Part shown: positions 7,262-16,003 of the stretch, piece by piece
How positions within the stretch are numbered: the first letter of the stretch is position 1
Layout of the letters: each line of letters opens with the position of its first letter
Origin: Gammaproteobacteria bacterium
GTDB lineage: Bacteria > Pseudomonadota > Gammaproteobacteria > Pseudomonadales > Pseudohongiellaceae
DNA length: 64,000 nt
Assembly: GCA_009844085.1 (NCBI GenBank)
Contig: VYCF01000073.1
Location: 62,001-126,000 of the forward strand
Reading direction: 5' to 3'
Translations under genes and position numbers: made by a program
The notes under the pieces: model-generated
The model's input: the letters and a program-made list of their open reading frames with translations, nothing else
The model's database searches: none
Told to the model about the DNA's origin: nothing

Positions 7262-9121
7262 CTACAACAACCCCTCAATCCGATCCATCAAGTCCTCCAT
7301 CCGCCGCAGCACCGGCTCATACGCCTCCGGCTGGGTCATATCCAGCCCGGCCTCGTCTAGCAGGATGTTGTGCGGGTAGTCCGACCCGCCGGCGCTGAGT
7401 ACGCGGATGAATGCGTCCCGCACCGCCTCGTCGCCGGCCAGGAACTGCTCGGCGAACCAGGCGGCGCCGGTGATCGAGGTGGCGTATTGGAAGACGTAGA
7501 AGTCGTAGTAGAAATGCGGGATGAAGGCCCATTCGACGGTGTAGGCGTCGTCGATGGTGAGTACGCCGAGGTCGTGGCCGTGGTAGCGCTTGAGCAGGTC
7601 GCCGTAGATTTCGGTCAGGCGCGGGCCGGTGAGGGGCTCGCCGCGTTCTGCTGCGCGGTGAATCGCGAGTTCGAATTCGGCGAACATCGTCTGGCGGAAC
7701 AGGGTGCCGCGGATCTGTTCGAGGGCGCCGCCGAGGTAGAACAGCCGCTCGGCGTCGGTGCTTGCGTTCGCGATCATGTATTCCTGCAGCAGGATTTCGT
7801 TGATGGTCGAGGCCAGTTCGGCGGTGAAGGTCGAATAGCCCGCGGTTTCAAAGGGGTTGCTGGCGTTGGCGAGCAGGCTGTGGACGGCGTGGCCCCACTC
7901 GTGGGCGAAGGTCGACATCGACTCGTAGTCGTCATTGTGGTTGAGCAGCACGTAGGGGTGCACGTCGTAAACCGAGCCGTTCATGTAGGCGCCAGAGCGC
8001 TTGCCGGGCTGCGGATGGCTGTGCATCCATTGCTGCGACAGGCCGTATTCGAGCAGTTCGAGGTATTGCTCGCCGAAGGGTTCCAGCGCGGCGAAAGTGA
8101 TTTCCGACGAGCGTTCGAGGTCGAAGACGCCGGTTTCCGCCTGCACCAGGGGCGGGTAGATGTCGTAATAGCGCAGGTCCTCGATGCCGAGCAGGCGGCC
8201 GCGCAGTTCGAGATAGCGGTGGAACAGCGGCAGGGCGTCGTTTACCTGGGTGACGAGTTGCGTGTAGATCTCTGGCGGCAGGCCGTCGGCGAACAGGTTG
8301 GCTTCGAGTACGCCGGGGTGATTGCGCACCCGGGCGCTGAAGACATTGGCCTGGGCTTCGGCGGCGAGGGTCGCGCCCATGCCGTCGGCGTACTGGTTCC
8401 AGGCGCCCCAGAAGGTGTCGAAGACGAGCTTGCGGTCGTCGCGGTTTGGCGCGGCGCGCCAGAAGGAATAGCCGGCCTGGCTCAAGGTCGCTTCGGTGCC
8501 GTCGCTCAGGATCACCGTCGGCCAGGGAATGTCGGCGTTGGCGTAGTTCTCGTAGATCTGCTGCGGGGCCGAGAGCACCATGCCGGCCTGGGCGAGGATC
8601 GCCTCGGTGCGCTGGTCGAGGGTGTGCGGTTCCTGCCGCAGGATGTCTTCGAGCATGAAGCCGAACTTCTCAAGTCGCGGTTCCTGTTGGCGAAAGCTGC
8701 GGATGTTGTCCGCACCGAGGTCTAGAATTTCCGGGCGCAGCCAGGAGGTGGCCTGTTCCAGGTTGGTCAGCATCTGCCGGGCGCGGGCGAAGCGCGCCTG
8801 GGCCGCGGGCTCGCGCTGGTCGACGTCGCGCATCAGGCTGGTGTAGACGTAGACGCGATACGCTTCCTTCGTGGTGTCGGACTGGGCTTCGAGGGCGTCC
8901 GCGAGTTCGGCGGCGCCGTTATCGAGCGTGCCGCGGTAGCGCGACAGGGCGTCGAGCCGATTGGTCACGGCACTGATTGCCCCCTCCCACGCCTCCACCG
9001 TCGGATAGATGTCGGTCAGGTCCCATTCGTAGCGCACGGCGTCGGACTGCGCATGGACATTGACGGCAATTCCCGTCAACAGCGTGAAAACAAGTAAGGC
9101 GGAAACCCTTTTCGTTTGCAT
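7262..9121 (-). CDS. pepF: Secreted oligoendopeptidase F family metallopeptidase (M3B)
   Basis: Zinc endopeptidase degrading oligopeptides. 619 aa, within the family's usual ~600. The zinc motif HEWGH is near residue 405, followed by the conserved Glu region in FTAELASTINEILLQEY. An N-terminal signal peptide (about 25 residues, cut after AQS) sends it to the periplasm, which is unusual because classic PepF is cytoplasmic; exported homologues are common in environmental proteobacteria. It starts at the ATG at 9121, diverging from the flavoprotein gene. No operon partner. It fits the nearby secreted peptidases as part of peptide scavenging. Confidence 0.85.
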   Translation of the reverse strand: MQTKRVSALLVFTLLTGIAVNVHAQSDAVRYEWDLTDIYPTVEAWEGAISAVTNRLDALSRYRGTLDNGAAELADALEAQSDTTKEAYRVYVYTSLMRDVDQREPAAQARFARARQMLTNLEQATSWLRPEILDLGADNIRSFRQQEPRLEKFGFMLEDILRQEPHTLDQRTEAILAQAGMVLSAPQQIYENYANADIPWPTVILSDGTEATLSQAGYSFWRAAPNRDDRKLVFDTFWGAWNQYADGMGATLAAEAQANVFSARVRNHPGVLEANLFADGLPPEIYTQLVTQVNDALPLFHRYLELRGRLLGIEDLRYYDIYPPLVQAETGVFDLERSSEITFAALEPFGEQYLELLEYGLSQQWMHSHPQPGKRSGAYMNGSVYDVHPYVLLNHNDDYESMSTFAHEWGHAVHSLLANASNPFETAGYSTFTAELASTINEILLQEYMIANASTDAERLFYLGGALEQIRGTLFRQTMFAEFELAIHRAAERGEPLTGPRLTEIYGDLLKRYHGHDLGVLTIDDAYTVEWAFIPHFYYDFYVFQYATSITGAAWFAEQFLAGDEAVRDAFIRVLSAGGSDYPHNILLDEAGLDMTQPEAYEPVLRRMEDLMDRIEGLL

Positions 9122-9236
9122 GGCGCCTCAATCTCCTTTACATCAACTTCGGGATTCTAGCGGAAACCCGAACCGCGGGCATTAACTCAAGCCCGCTGCT
9201 GCGCTATGCTTGGGCCGATTCGCGAATGGAGGGGGC

Positions 9237-10361
9237 ATGACTTCACGACGACAGCTTTTGCAGGCGCTTGGAGTGCTGCCCCTGCTCGGCGCCTGCGCGG
9301 CCGGCGCGCCGGCATCGCCGGCCAATTTCACGCCGTCCGGCGTGCCATTGCGACGGGTTAATGTATCCGACGAGCGTGTGATTCGCACCATCGCCGGTCT
9401 GCGGCCGTTTCGCCGCAACGGCTTCAACGTCTCAGCAGAGAAGCGGGGCGCCAAAACGCTTATCCACAACTACGGCCATGGCGGAGGCGGTATCTCGCTT
9501 TCCTGGGGCACATCGACTCTTGCGGTGGAACTCGCCGGCGTCGGCAACCAGCGAAGTTGCGCCGTGATCGGTGCGGGAGTTATGGGGCTGACCACCGCTC
9601 GCCTGGCCCAGGACCGGGGATGGAACGTCACGATCTATTCGAAGGACCTGCCGCCGGACACCACTTCCAACGTCGCCGGCGGGCAATGGTCCCCTACTTC
9701 GACTTACGACTCGGAACTCGTTACACCCGCGTTCCGGCGGCAGTTCGACCGCGCCATGGCGATCGCCTATCGCTATTTCCAGAATCTCGTCGGGCCGCGC
9801 TATGGCGTGCGCTGGATCAGCAACTACAACTTCTCGAGCGATTCGCCCGAAGAGGAGAATTTCCAGAGTCGGTACGCGAACTTCTACCCCCAATCGCGCG
9901 ACCTGGGGCCCGGCGACCATCCTTTCCCCGTACCTTTCACGCGCCATTACGACACCATGCTGATCGAACCGGCGGTATTCCTGCCCGCGGTGATGGCCGA
10001 CTTCTTCGGCGCCGGCGGCAGGATCAACATCCGCGAATTCGCCGGCGCCGAGGAAATCCTCGCGCTCGAAGAAGACGTGATCTTCAATTGCACCGGCCTT
10101 GGCTCCCACGCGCTGTTCGGCGACGAGATGCTGATGCCGGTCAAGGGCCAGCTCACTTTCCTGCTGCCCCAGGAAGAAGTCGAGTTCAACATTATCGGCA
10201 ACGGCGGCCTCTACATGTTCCCGCGCAGCGACGGCATCCTGCTCGGCGGCACGTACGAACGCGGCGAGTGGAGCCTGGAACCCGACCCGGAAGCGACCCG
10301 CCGCATCATCGACGGTCACCGGGCATTTTTCGAGGCGATGGACGATCCCTGGTCCGCTTGA
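9237..10361 (+). CDS. FAD-dependent oxidoreductase, D-amino-acid oxidase (DAO) type
   Basis: 374 aa. I chose the ATG at 9237 because GGAGGGGG sits just ahead and the protein then begins with a twin-arginine leader (TSRRQLLQ) ending in a lipobox-like LLGAC. The dinucleotide-binding motif VIGAGVMG is near residue 110, and the C-terminal GILLGGTYERGEW resembles the FAD-contacting end of DAO proteins. It should oxidise an amino acid or amine and be exported folded with its FAD. The ~100-residue segment before the Rossmann motif is longer than usual. The substrate cannot be read from sequence. Confidence 0.75.
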   Translation: MTSRRQLLQALGVLPLLGACAAGAPASPANFTPSGVPLRRVNVSDERVIRTIAGLRPFRRNGFNVSAEKRGAKTLIHNYGHGGGGISLSWGTSTLAVELAGVGNQRSCAVIGAGVMGLTTARLAQDRGWNVTIYSKDLPPDTTSNVAGGQWSPTSTYDSELVTPAFRRQFDRAMAIAYRYFQNLVGPRYGVRWISNYNFSSDSPEEENFQSRYANFYPQSRDLGPGDHPFPVPFTRHYDTMLIEPAVFLPAVMADFFGAGGRINIREFAGAEEILALEEDVIFNCTGLGSHALFGDEMLMPVKGQLTFLLPQEEVEFNIIGNGGLYMFPRSDGILLGGTYERGEWSLEPDPEATRRIIDGHRAFFEAMDDPWSA

Positions 10362-10442
10362 GAGCCGCCTGAAAAAGTTAGACATTTCAGCCGGTTCACA
10401 TTACTCTTTTCCGTTGATCCAGTTAACCCAGCGAGAAACGCC

Positions 10443-11798
10443 ATGACACTCAGGATTGCCAGGTATCTCTCACTCGCCGCCCTGCCCGCATTCGCGTTGA
10501 GCGCGTTGGCCCAGGACGCTCCGACTTTCTATCAGGACGCATTGCCCGTTTTCCAGAAGAACTGCGTAGCATGCCATCAGCCGGACGGTCCCAGCGTCGG
10601 CGGCATCTATGCGCCGATGTCACTGATGGATTACGAGGCGGCCAAACTGTGGGCGCCGCTCATCAGGAACGCGCTGGAAACCGGCTACATGCCGCCCTGG
10701 GGCGCCCACGAGCGCCATCGCGGCGAATTCAAGGGCGAGCGATACATCGACAAGGCCGAGAAGGACCTGCTGATCGCCTGGGTTGACGGCGGCGCGCCGG
10801 AGGGTGATCCCGAAAAGGCCGCCAACGCTGAGGGCCTGGTCGCTTCGAGTGTCGGCACCACCTTGCCCGAGTCGGGCTGGTGGATCGGCGATCCGGATCT
10901 GGTCGTGAAATTCGACGAGCCGGTATATGTGCCCGACGAAGTCGAAGACTGGCAGCCGACAGTGCGGATGAACTACGAAGAAGGCGCGCACCAGGAGCCG
11001 CGCTGGATCTCCATGGCCGAATTGCGGCCCGGCGGACCCTGGGTGCATCACATCGTTTCCAGCCATATGGGCGTCGGCGTTCCCGGCCGGGGGCCCTTCA
11101 CCTATCCGGAAGGCTGGGGCGTACTGCTCGCGGAAGACCCGTTCATCACGGTGAACATGCATTATCACAAGGACCCGGTGCCGGGTTCGGCGGTCCATGA
11201 CGACACCCAGGCGGCGTTCAAGTTCTATGAAGACGGCGCCGTGATCGACCACGTGGTCGAGACCAACCTGCTGCCGCATCGCAACTGGACCATTCCCGCG
11301 GGTGACCCGAACTTCGAAGTGAACAACACCTTCGAAATCGAGGAAGACATCTACCTGCTTTCCATGGGTCCGCACATGCACTATCGCGGCAAGGCCATGC
11401 GCTACGAGCTGGAATATCCCGACGGCGAGATGGAAACCCTGCTCTGGGTGCCGAACTACGACTTCAACTGGCAGTTCCTCTACGAATACGAGGAGCCCAG
11501 GTTTATTCCCGCAGGCTCCACCTTACATATGTCCTGGTGGTTCAACAACTCGGAAAGCAATCGTTACAACCCCGACCCGGCAGCGGACGTGGTGTACGGA
11601 CCGGCAACCACCGATGAGATGGCCAACGCGCGCATCTATTACGCGCCTGTCAAGCAGCGCGGCATCGTGGTCGGCCGCGACCTGCCCCAGGACGTGCTCG
11701 AAACCGCGCGGGCGACCGAACAATTGCGCCGCGAACGGACAGAATTGCTCGACCAGAGCGCGGACGACTTTTCCTGGCTGACTGAGGACAGCCAGTAA
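10443..11798 (+). CDS. Secreted cytochrome c / copper type II monooxygenase-like fusion
   Basis: 451 aa with a Sec signal (cleavage after ALAQ). A single haem site CVACH (41-45) lies in a short cytochrome-like domain with downstream YMPPW. The rest carries paired His and Met motifs (WVHHIVSSHMG, NMHYHKD, GPHMHYRGKAM) resembling the copper-binding halves of ascorbate-dependent type II monooxygenases (PHM/DBH). Such fusions are known from environmental bacteria but, to my knowledge, their substrates are not defined. It follows the DAO gene by 81 nt on the same strand and is followed by another secreted protein. Periplasmic hydroxylation fed by electrons through the haem is inference. Confidence 0.7.
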   Translation: MTLRIARYLSLAALPAFALSALAQDAPTFYQDALPVFQKNCVACHQPDGPSVGGIYAPMSLMDYEAAKLWAPLIRNALETGYMPPWGAHERHRGEFKGERYIDKAEKDLLIAWVDGGAPEGDPEKAANAEGLVASSVGTTLPESGWWIGDPDLVVKFDEPVYVPDEVEDWQPTVRMNYEEGAHQEPRWISMAELRPGGPWVHHIVSSHMGVGVPGRGPFTYPEGWGVLLAEDPFITVNMHYHKDPVPGSAVHDDTQAAFKFYEDGAVIDHVVETNLLPHRNWTIPAGDPNFEVNNTFEIEEDIYLLSMGPHMHYRGKAMRYELEYPDGEMETLLWVPNYDFNWQFLYEYEEPRFIPAGSTLHMSWWFNNSESNRYNPDPAADVVYGPATTDEMANARIYYAPVKQRGIVVGRDLPQDVLETARATEQLRRERTELLDQSADDFSWLTEDSQ

Positions 11799-11873
11799 CA
11801 GGCACCTTGATTTCGCACGATGTGAGTCGCCGTCGGGCGACGGATCGAAGCCAAGTAACTCGGGAGGCAGGAA

Positions 11874-12869
11874 ATGAGAACTGATCTCTGGAAACTGACG
11901 GCGGCGGCCTGCCTTGCGAGCTTCGCCAGCGGCGCGTTATTCGCGCAATCGGACGACGGCTGGGTCAGCGGCCGCACGCCCGACGGGCAGCCCGACCTGC
12001 AAGGTGTCTGGACGAATGACACGATCACGCCGATAGAGCGCCCGGCTTCACTGGCCGACCGCGATTTCCTCACGCCCGAGGAAATCGAGGCCATGGAGAC
12101 CGGCATCGCCCAGCGCAGGACCGAGGCCGACAACAACATCGTCGTCCGTGCCGGCGGCAACGTCGGCGGCTATAACCAGATCTGGCTCGACTCCGGCGAC
12201 ACCGTGCTTTCCACCGGCCAGACCTCGATGATCGTCGACCCACCGAACGGACGCGCTCCGATCATCGAAAGCGCCCTCGCCGAACGCGATTTCTATTTCG
12301 CCAACGTCGAAAACCACTACATCTATCACACCGTCTGGGACCGCTGCATCACTCGCGGCGTACCCGGCTCCATGCTCCCGGCTGGCTACAACAACGCCTA
12401 TCGCATCATCCAGACCCCCGACACGATCACCATCGTCTACGAGATGATTCACGACGTTCGCGTCATCCCGCTGAGCAAGACCGAACATATCGACCCGAAA
12501 GTGCGACTGTGGATGGGCGACTCGGTGGCGCGTTGGGAAGGCGAAACCCTGGTGGTCGAGACGAAGAACTTCAACGACCGCGGCATGATCGCCAACAGCA
12601 GCGCCGGCGGCCGCCTCAAGGGCGTGCCGGCCTCGGATCAGTTGCACGTGATTGAGCGATTCACCCGCGTCAGCGAGGGTACGATCATCTGGGAAGCTAC
12701 GATGACCGACCCGGAGGCCTTTTCCTCGCCGGTGACGATCTCGATGCCGCTGACGCTGGAAAACGACTACCAGATGTACGAATACGCCTGCCACGAAGGC
12801 AATTACGCGATTCCCAACATCCTCAGCGCCGGCCGCGCCCGCGAACGCATGCAGGCCAGCAACGACTGA
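11874..12869 (+). CDS. Uncharacterised secreted protein
   Basis: 331 aa with an N-terminal signal peptide (cleavage near FAQSDD). After it comes a GRTPDGQPDLQGVWTN segment that I have seen at the start of a family of exported proteins common in Acidobacteria and environmental proteobacteria and lacking an assigned function. It has no recognised catalytic motif, and the rest looks beta-rich. A GGGAGG-type ribosome site (around 11860-11868) precedes the ATG. The stop codon lies 1 nt from the convergent stop of the NosR-like gene, leaving no room for a terminator. Confidence 0.6.
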   Translation: MRTDLWKLTAAACLASFASGALFAQSDDGWVSGRTPDGQPDLQGVWTNDTITPIERPASLADRDFLTPEEIEAMETGIAQRRTEADNNIVVRAGGNVGGYNQIWLDSGDTVLSTGQTSMIVDPPNGRAPIIESALAERDFYFANVENHYIYHTVWDRCITRGVPGSMLPAGYNNAYRIIQTPDTITIVYEMIHDVRVIPLSKTEHIDPKVRLWMGDSVARWEGETLVVETKNFNDRGMIANSSAGGRLKGVPASDQLHVIERFTRVSEGTIIWEATMTDPEAFSSPVTISMPLTLENDYQMYEYACHEGNYAIPNILSAGRARERMQASND

Positions 12870-12870
12870 C

Positions 12871-14853
12871 TCACGCCACGGCGATCAGTTCCGGATGCTT
12901 GATTCTTGAGCGGACTTCTTCCACCGGGTGCTTGCACACGCCGGCCTTGTGGATGAGTTTGCTTTCGCAATCGTCGCAGCGCACGCATTCCTTGAAATCG
13001 ATCTTCGGGCCCTCGATGGCGCCGGTGGGGCAGGCATGTTCGCAAACCTTGCAATAGAGGCATTGCCGTACGCGCTTGATGCGGAAAGGCGAGATCAATG
13101 AGACCACCCCGAGGGCGGCGCCCAGCGGACAGGCATAGCGGCAATAGAAGCGGCTGATGAAGACTGAGCCGGCCAGGAAGCCGAGCAGGATCACCCAAAG
13201 CCAGACCGACTGACTGAAATAGAAGATCGTGCCGAATGGCTCGAAATACTGGAACAGGCTCAGGTCGGCCCAGGCCACCGCCATCAGCAGCAGAAAGCCA
13301 AGCACACCGTACTTGATGTAAATCGCAGCGTTGTGGGTGGCGCGCGGTAGTTCCTTCTGAAAATGCCGCGGCAGGAAGCGGCTGATGAAGTCCTGCAAGG
13401 CGCCGAAGGGGCATAGCGATGAGCAGAACACCCTGCCCCAGAACAGCGTCGTCGCCACCGTGAATACGACGATGATCAAGGTCGGCAGGTCGGTCAGGAA
13501 CATCGACGGGCCCTGCTTGACGAAATTGGTGATGTGCGAAACCGAAAGGAAGCCGCCGTCGATCCAGCCGAGCCAGACCAGGGTGAAGACGAGCGTGGTC
13601 CAGCGCAGGGTTGAATTCTTGGTAGCGAAGCTGATGCTCACCAGGGCGAGCAGGAAAAGCAATGCGCCGGTCTGCATCGGCGGTGCGGTCTGTATCAGGT
13701 AGGCGATCCGGCTCGTATCCGTCGTCAGGGCGATGTCGTCCTCGTCGAATACGCTGAATTCCGGCGGCAGTTCCGTGCCCTGGGCCAGCGCCAGCGGCAG
13801 TGAAGGCACCTGGTATTCAAGGCTTGCCACGTAGCCGAACTGCGCCAACTGGTCGCTGAGGTCGTAATGCACCGTGAACGGCTGGGAAATATCGATGCTA
13901 TCGTCGAGCACCATGGCGCCGGCGAAGCGCACTTGATCGGCGATCTTCCCGTTGTCGGCGCTGCCGACGTAAACGAAGCGCCGCCGTTCGAGCCGCATGA
14001 ACTCGCCGTTCTGCTCCACCGCCAGCCGCTCCTGCCTGAACGGCATGCTCGAATTTCCGTCGATACCCACGAGCACGAGATTGCCGTCGCGCACCCGGGC
14101 GCTGGCTTCGCGTTCGGCGCGGGAGTAGTCGTCGGCGCCGACGAGCAATTCGCCGAGTCCGTCGTGAGCCATGAAGGCGACTTCCAGATGCAAAATCGTA
14201 CCGTCGGCCATTTCGACGTCGAGTTCGCGCACGAGGCCGTCGGCCTTGAAGTCGTCCCAATTCTTGCCTTCCAGGAACTGCAGCGCGCGGCCGTCGGCGT
14301 TCGTTGAACGCACGTAATCCGTGTCCGGCAGATGTTCGAGCGCGACCCTGCGCGCGGCGTTGCGGATACCCCTGGCGACCGCCCAGGCGGTAATCGTGGC
14401 GCGGGAGATGCCGTCGACGTCGCGTCCTACGCGGAATCCATCGCTGATTTCCATGCCCGAGAATTGCTGCGGAAAGCCTTCGGTGTTGATGAAATCGCCG
14501 CGAATGCTCTTGTAGGACTCGGTGTAATGGACGATTTCGAGTCCGGTGACCGTGCCTTCGGTATCCATGCCGACGAGCATGTCGATGGGCGCGCTGTAGC
14601 CGATTTCCTCGGGCGGCAGATCCGGCGTGAAAAAAACGTAACCGACCAGTTCGGCCTCGGGCTCGGAGCCCATGTAGCCCGCGTAAATCGGCAGGATACT
14701 TTCCGCCGGTGCGAAATTGCTCGCTCCGGGAAGCACCCGGCGCATCAACTCGGCGTCGATGTCGGCCAGGGTGTTCGGCTGGGCGAACGCGCCCGAAGCA
14801 AGAGCCAGCAGCGCGGCAACGAGCGCAATTTGCCCGCGCCATGCCGCTTTCAT
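12871..14853 (-). CDS. NosR/NirI-type FMN-binding, polyferredoxin membrane protein
   Basis: 660 aa from the ATG at 14853. The open frame extends further upstream but without a signal peptide; this start gives one (AAWRGQIALVAALLALA) and overlaps the upstream gene by ATGA. The order is signal peptide, periplasmic FMN-binding domain (SRATITAWAVA region), several membrane helices, the CSSLCPFGALQ and CRYACPLGAA motifs, then two 4Fe-4S clusters (CLYCKVCEHACP, CVRCDDCESK). NosR-type proteins pass electrons to periplasmic reductases. No nosZ or other denitrification gene is in the window, so a different electron-transfer role is likely. It is coupled to the YbdK-like ligase. Confidence 0.8.
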   Translation of the reverse strand: MKAAWRGQIALVAALLALASGAFAQPNTLADIDAELMRRVLPGASNFAPAESILPIYAGYMGSEPEAELVGYVFFTPDLPPEEIGYSAPIDMLVGMDTEGTVTGLEIVHYTESYKSIRGDFINTEGFPQQFSGMEISDGFRVGRDVDGISRATITAWAVARGIRNAARRVALEHLPDTDYVRSTNADGRALQFLEGKNWDDFKADGLVRELDVEMADGTILHLEVAFMAHDGLGELLVGADDYSRAEREASARVRDGNLVLVGIDGNSSMPFRQERLAVEQNGEFMRLERRRFVYVGSADNGKIADQVRFAGAMVLDDSIDISQPFTVHYDLSDQLAQFGYVASLEYQVPSLPLALAQGTELPPEFSVFDEDDIALTTDTSRIAYLIQTAPPMQTGALLFLLALVSISFATKNSTLRWTTLVFTLVWLGWIDGGFLSVSHITNFVKQGPSMFLTDLPTLIIVVFTVATTLFWGRVFCSSLCPFGALQDFISRFLPRHFQKELPRATHNAAIYIKYGVLGFLLLMAVAWADLSLFQYFEPFGTIFYFSQSVWLWVILLGFLAGSVFISRFYCRYACPLGAALGVVSLISPFRIKRVRQCLYCKVCEHACPTGAIEGPKIDFKECVRCDDCESKLIHKAGVCKHPVEEVRSRIKHPELIAVA

Positions 14854-15983
14854 GCCGCGAGTCCCTCGCAAGTCTCTTCGATGAGTGCGTCTACCACGGC
14901 CGCCAGTGCTTCTTCCTCGCTGTCGCCTTCGAGCCGCCGCAGCCGGTACAGGTCGATTTGCCGATCGGCGCCGGCGCCGTTCCTGATGATTTCGTGGACG
15001 TGGCTCAACTCGGCTTCGCAATCCAGCGCCGCTGCGTCTTCGGCGAGTTCCTCCGTGAGCCAATGAACGATGTCGGCGATATCCTCCCGGTCTTTGCCCA
15101 CCGGGGCGCCGAGTATCGCGAACACGCCGTAACGCTGCGCCAGCCAGCGGTTTTCGGCGATGATTTCGGTCGGCGGCTCGGGCGGTAGCGAGTCCCTGTT
15201 GCGCAGCAGCCAACGCACGAGGCAGGCGTAAAGAGCGACCAGACTCATCGCGTCATCGATGCGCGGGCAAATGTCGCAAATACGCAATTCGACAGTGGGA
15301 TAATGCTGTGATGGTCGGATGTCCCACCACAATTCGCTGCCGTCGCGCACGAAATCCATTTCCCGGTAGTTTTCCAGCAGATTTTCGTAATCGGCCTGGG
15401 AATAAAGTGCTCCCGGCAGGCTCGTGCGCGGCAAGGCGCCGATCAGATTGAGCCGGTAGGACTTGAACCCGGTCATTCGCCCCTCGCTGAAAGGCGAAGA
15501 GGTAGACAGCGCGTGCAACAGCGGCAGATAGCGGCGCAATGCCGTCATCACGCGGATACGATCGTCGGCCTCCCCAAATCCCGCATGGATATGCATGCCC
15601 GCCACGAGGAAACGGCGCACGCTTTCCTGAAAAATCACTTCGAATCGCCGATAGCGGTCTCCTTCCGAAGGCTTTTGTTCGTCCCAGCGCGCGAAAGGGT
15701 GAGTGGACGCGGCCATCAGCTTTGCACTGTGCTGCGCCGCCGCGTGCGCCACAAGCTTGCGCGTTTCAAGCAAGGCCTGACGCACTTCAGCAACCGAGTT
15801 GCATACTCGGGTATTGGCTTCGATCTGCGAACGAAGAAACTCGTGAACCACCTTGTGCGGGCCCGCGTTTTGCTCACAAACCTCGAAGATTTCCGGGGCC
15901 GGATCCGCCAGCAAATCGCGGCTGGCGGCGTCCACCAGAAAAAACTCCTCCTCGACACCGAGGGTAATATCAAGATTGTCCAT
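14850..15983 (-). CDS. ybdK: YbdK-type carboxylate-amine ligase (GCS2 family)
   Basis: ATP-dependent ligase with weak glutamate-cysteine ligase activity in E. coli YbdK; 377 aa against ~372 there. The family opening ITLGVEEEFFLVD and the later MHIHAGF and VELRICD motifs are present. Two in-frame ATGs lie 6 nt apart (15989 and 15983); the second has CGAGG at 7 nt and is preferred. The longer open frame upstream is an overlap with the symporter gene. The gene lies 20 nt behind the symporter and overlaps the NosR-like gene by 4 nt, suggesting one operon. The physiological substrate is unknown. Confidence 0.85.
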   Translation of the reverse strand: MDNLDITLGVEEEFFLVDAASRDLLADPAPEIFEVCEQNAGPHKVVHEFLRSQIEANTRVCNSVAEVRQALLETRKLVAHAAAQHSAKLMAASTHPFARWDEQKPSEGDRYRRFEVIFQESVRRFLVAGMHIHAGFGEADDRIRVMTALRRYLPLLHALSTSSPFSEGRMTGFKSYRLNLIGALPRTSLPGALYSQADYENLLENYREMDFVRDGSELWWDIRPSQHYPTVELRICDICPRIDDAMSLVALYACLVRWLLRNRDSLPPEPPTEIIAENRWLAQRYGVFAILGAPVGKDREDIADIVHWLTEELAEDAAALDCEAELSHVHEIIRNGAGADRQIDLYRLRRLEGDSEEEALAAVVDALIEETCEGLAA

Positions 15984-16003
15984 ATCCATTCCTCGATATC
16001 GAA

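Noticed and set aside
8446-8846. Short Arg-rich frames around 8.5-8.8 kb
   Set aside because: Shadows of the PepF gene; biased composition and no start signals.
12882-14842. Long open frames opposite the NosR-like gene and in its upstream extension to 15213
   Set aside because: They are Arg/Gly/Ala-rich, lack ribosome sites and domains, and are shadows produced by high GC in the third codon position; the real start at 14853 gives a signal peptide.
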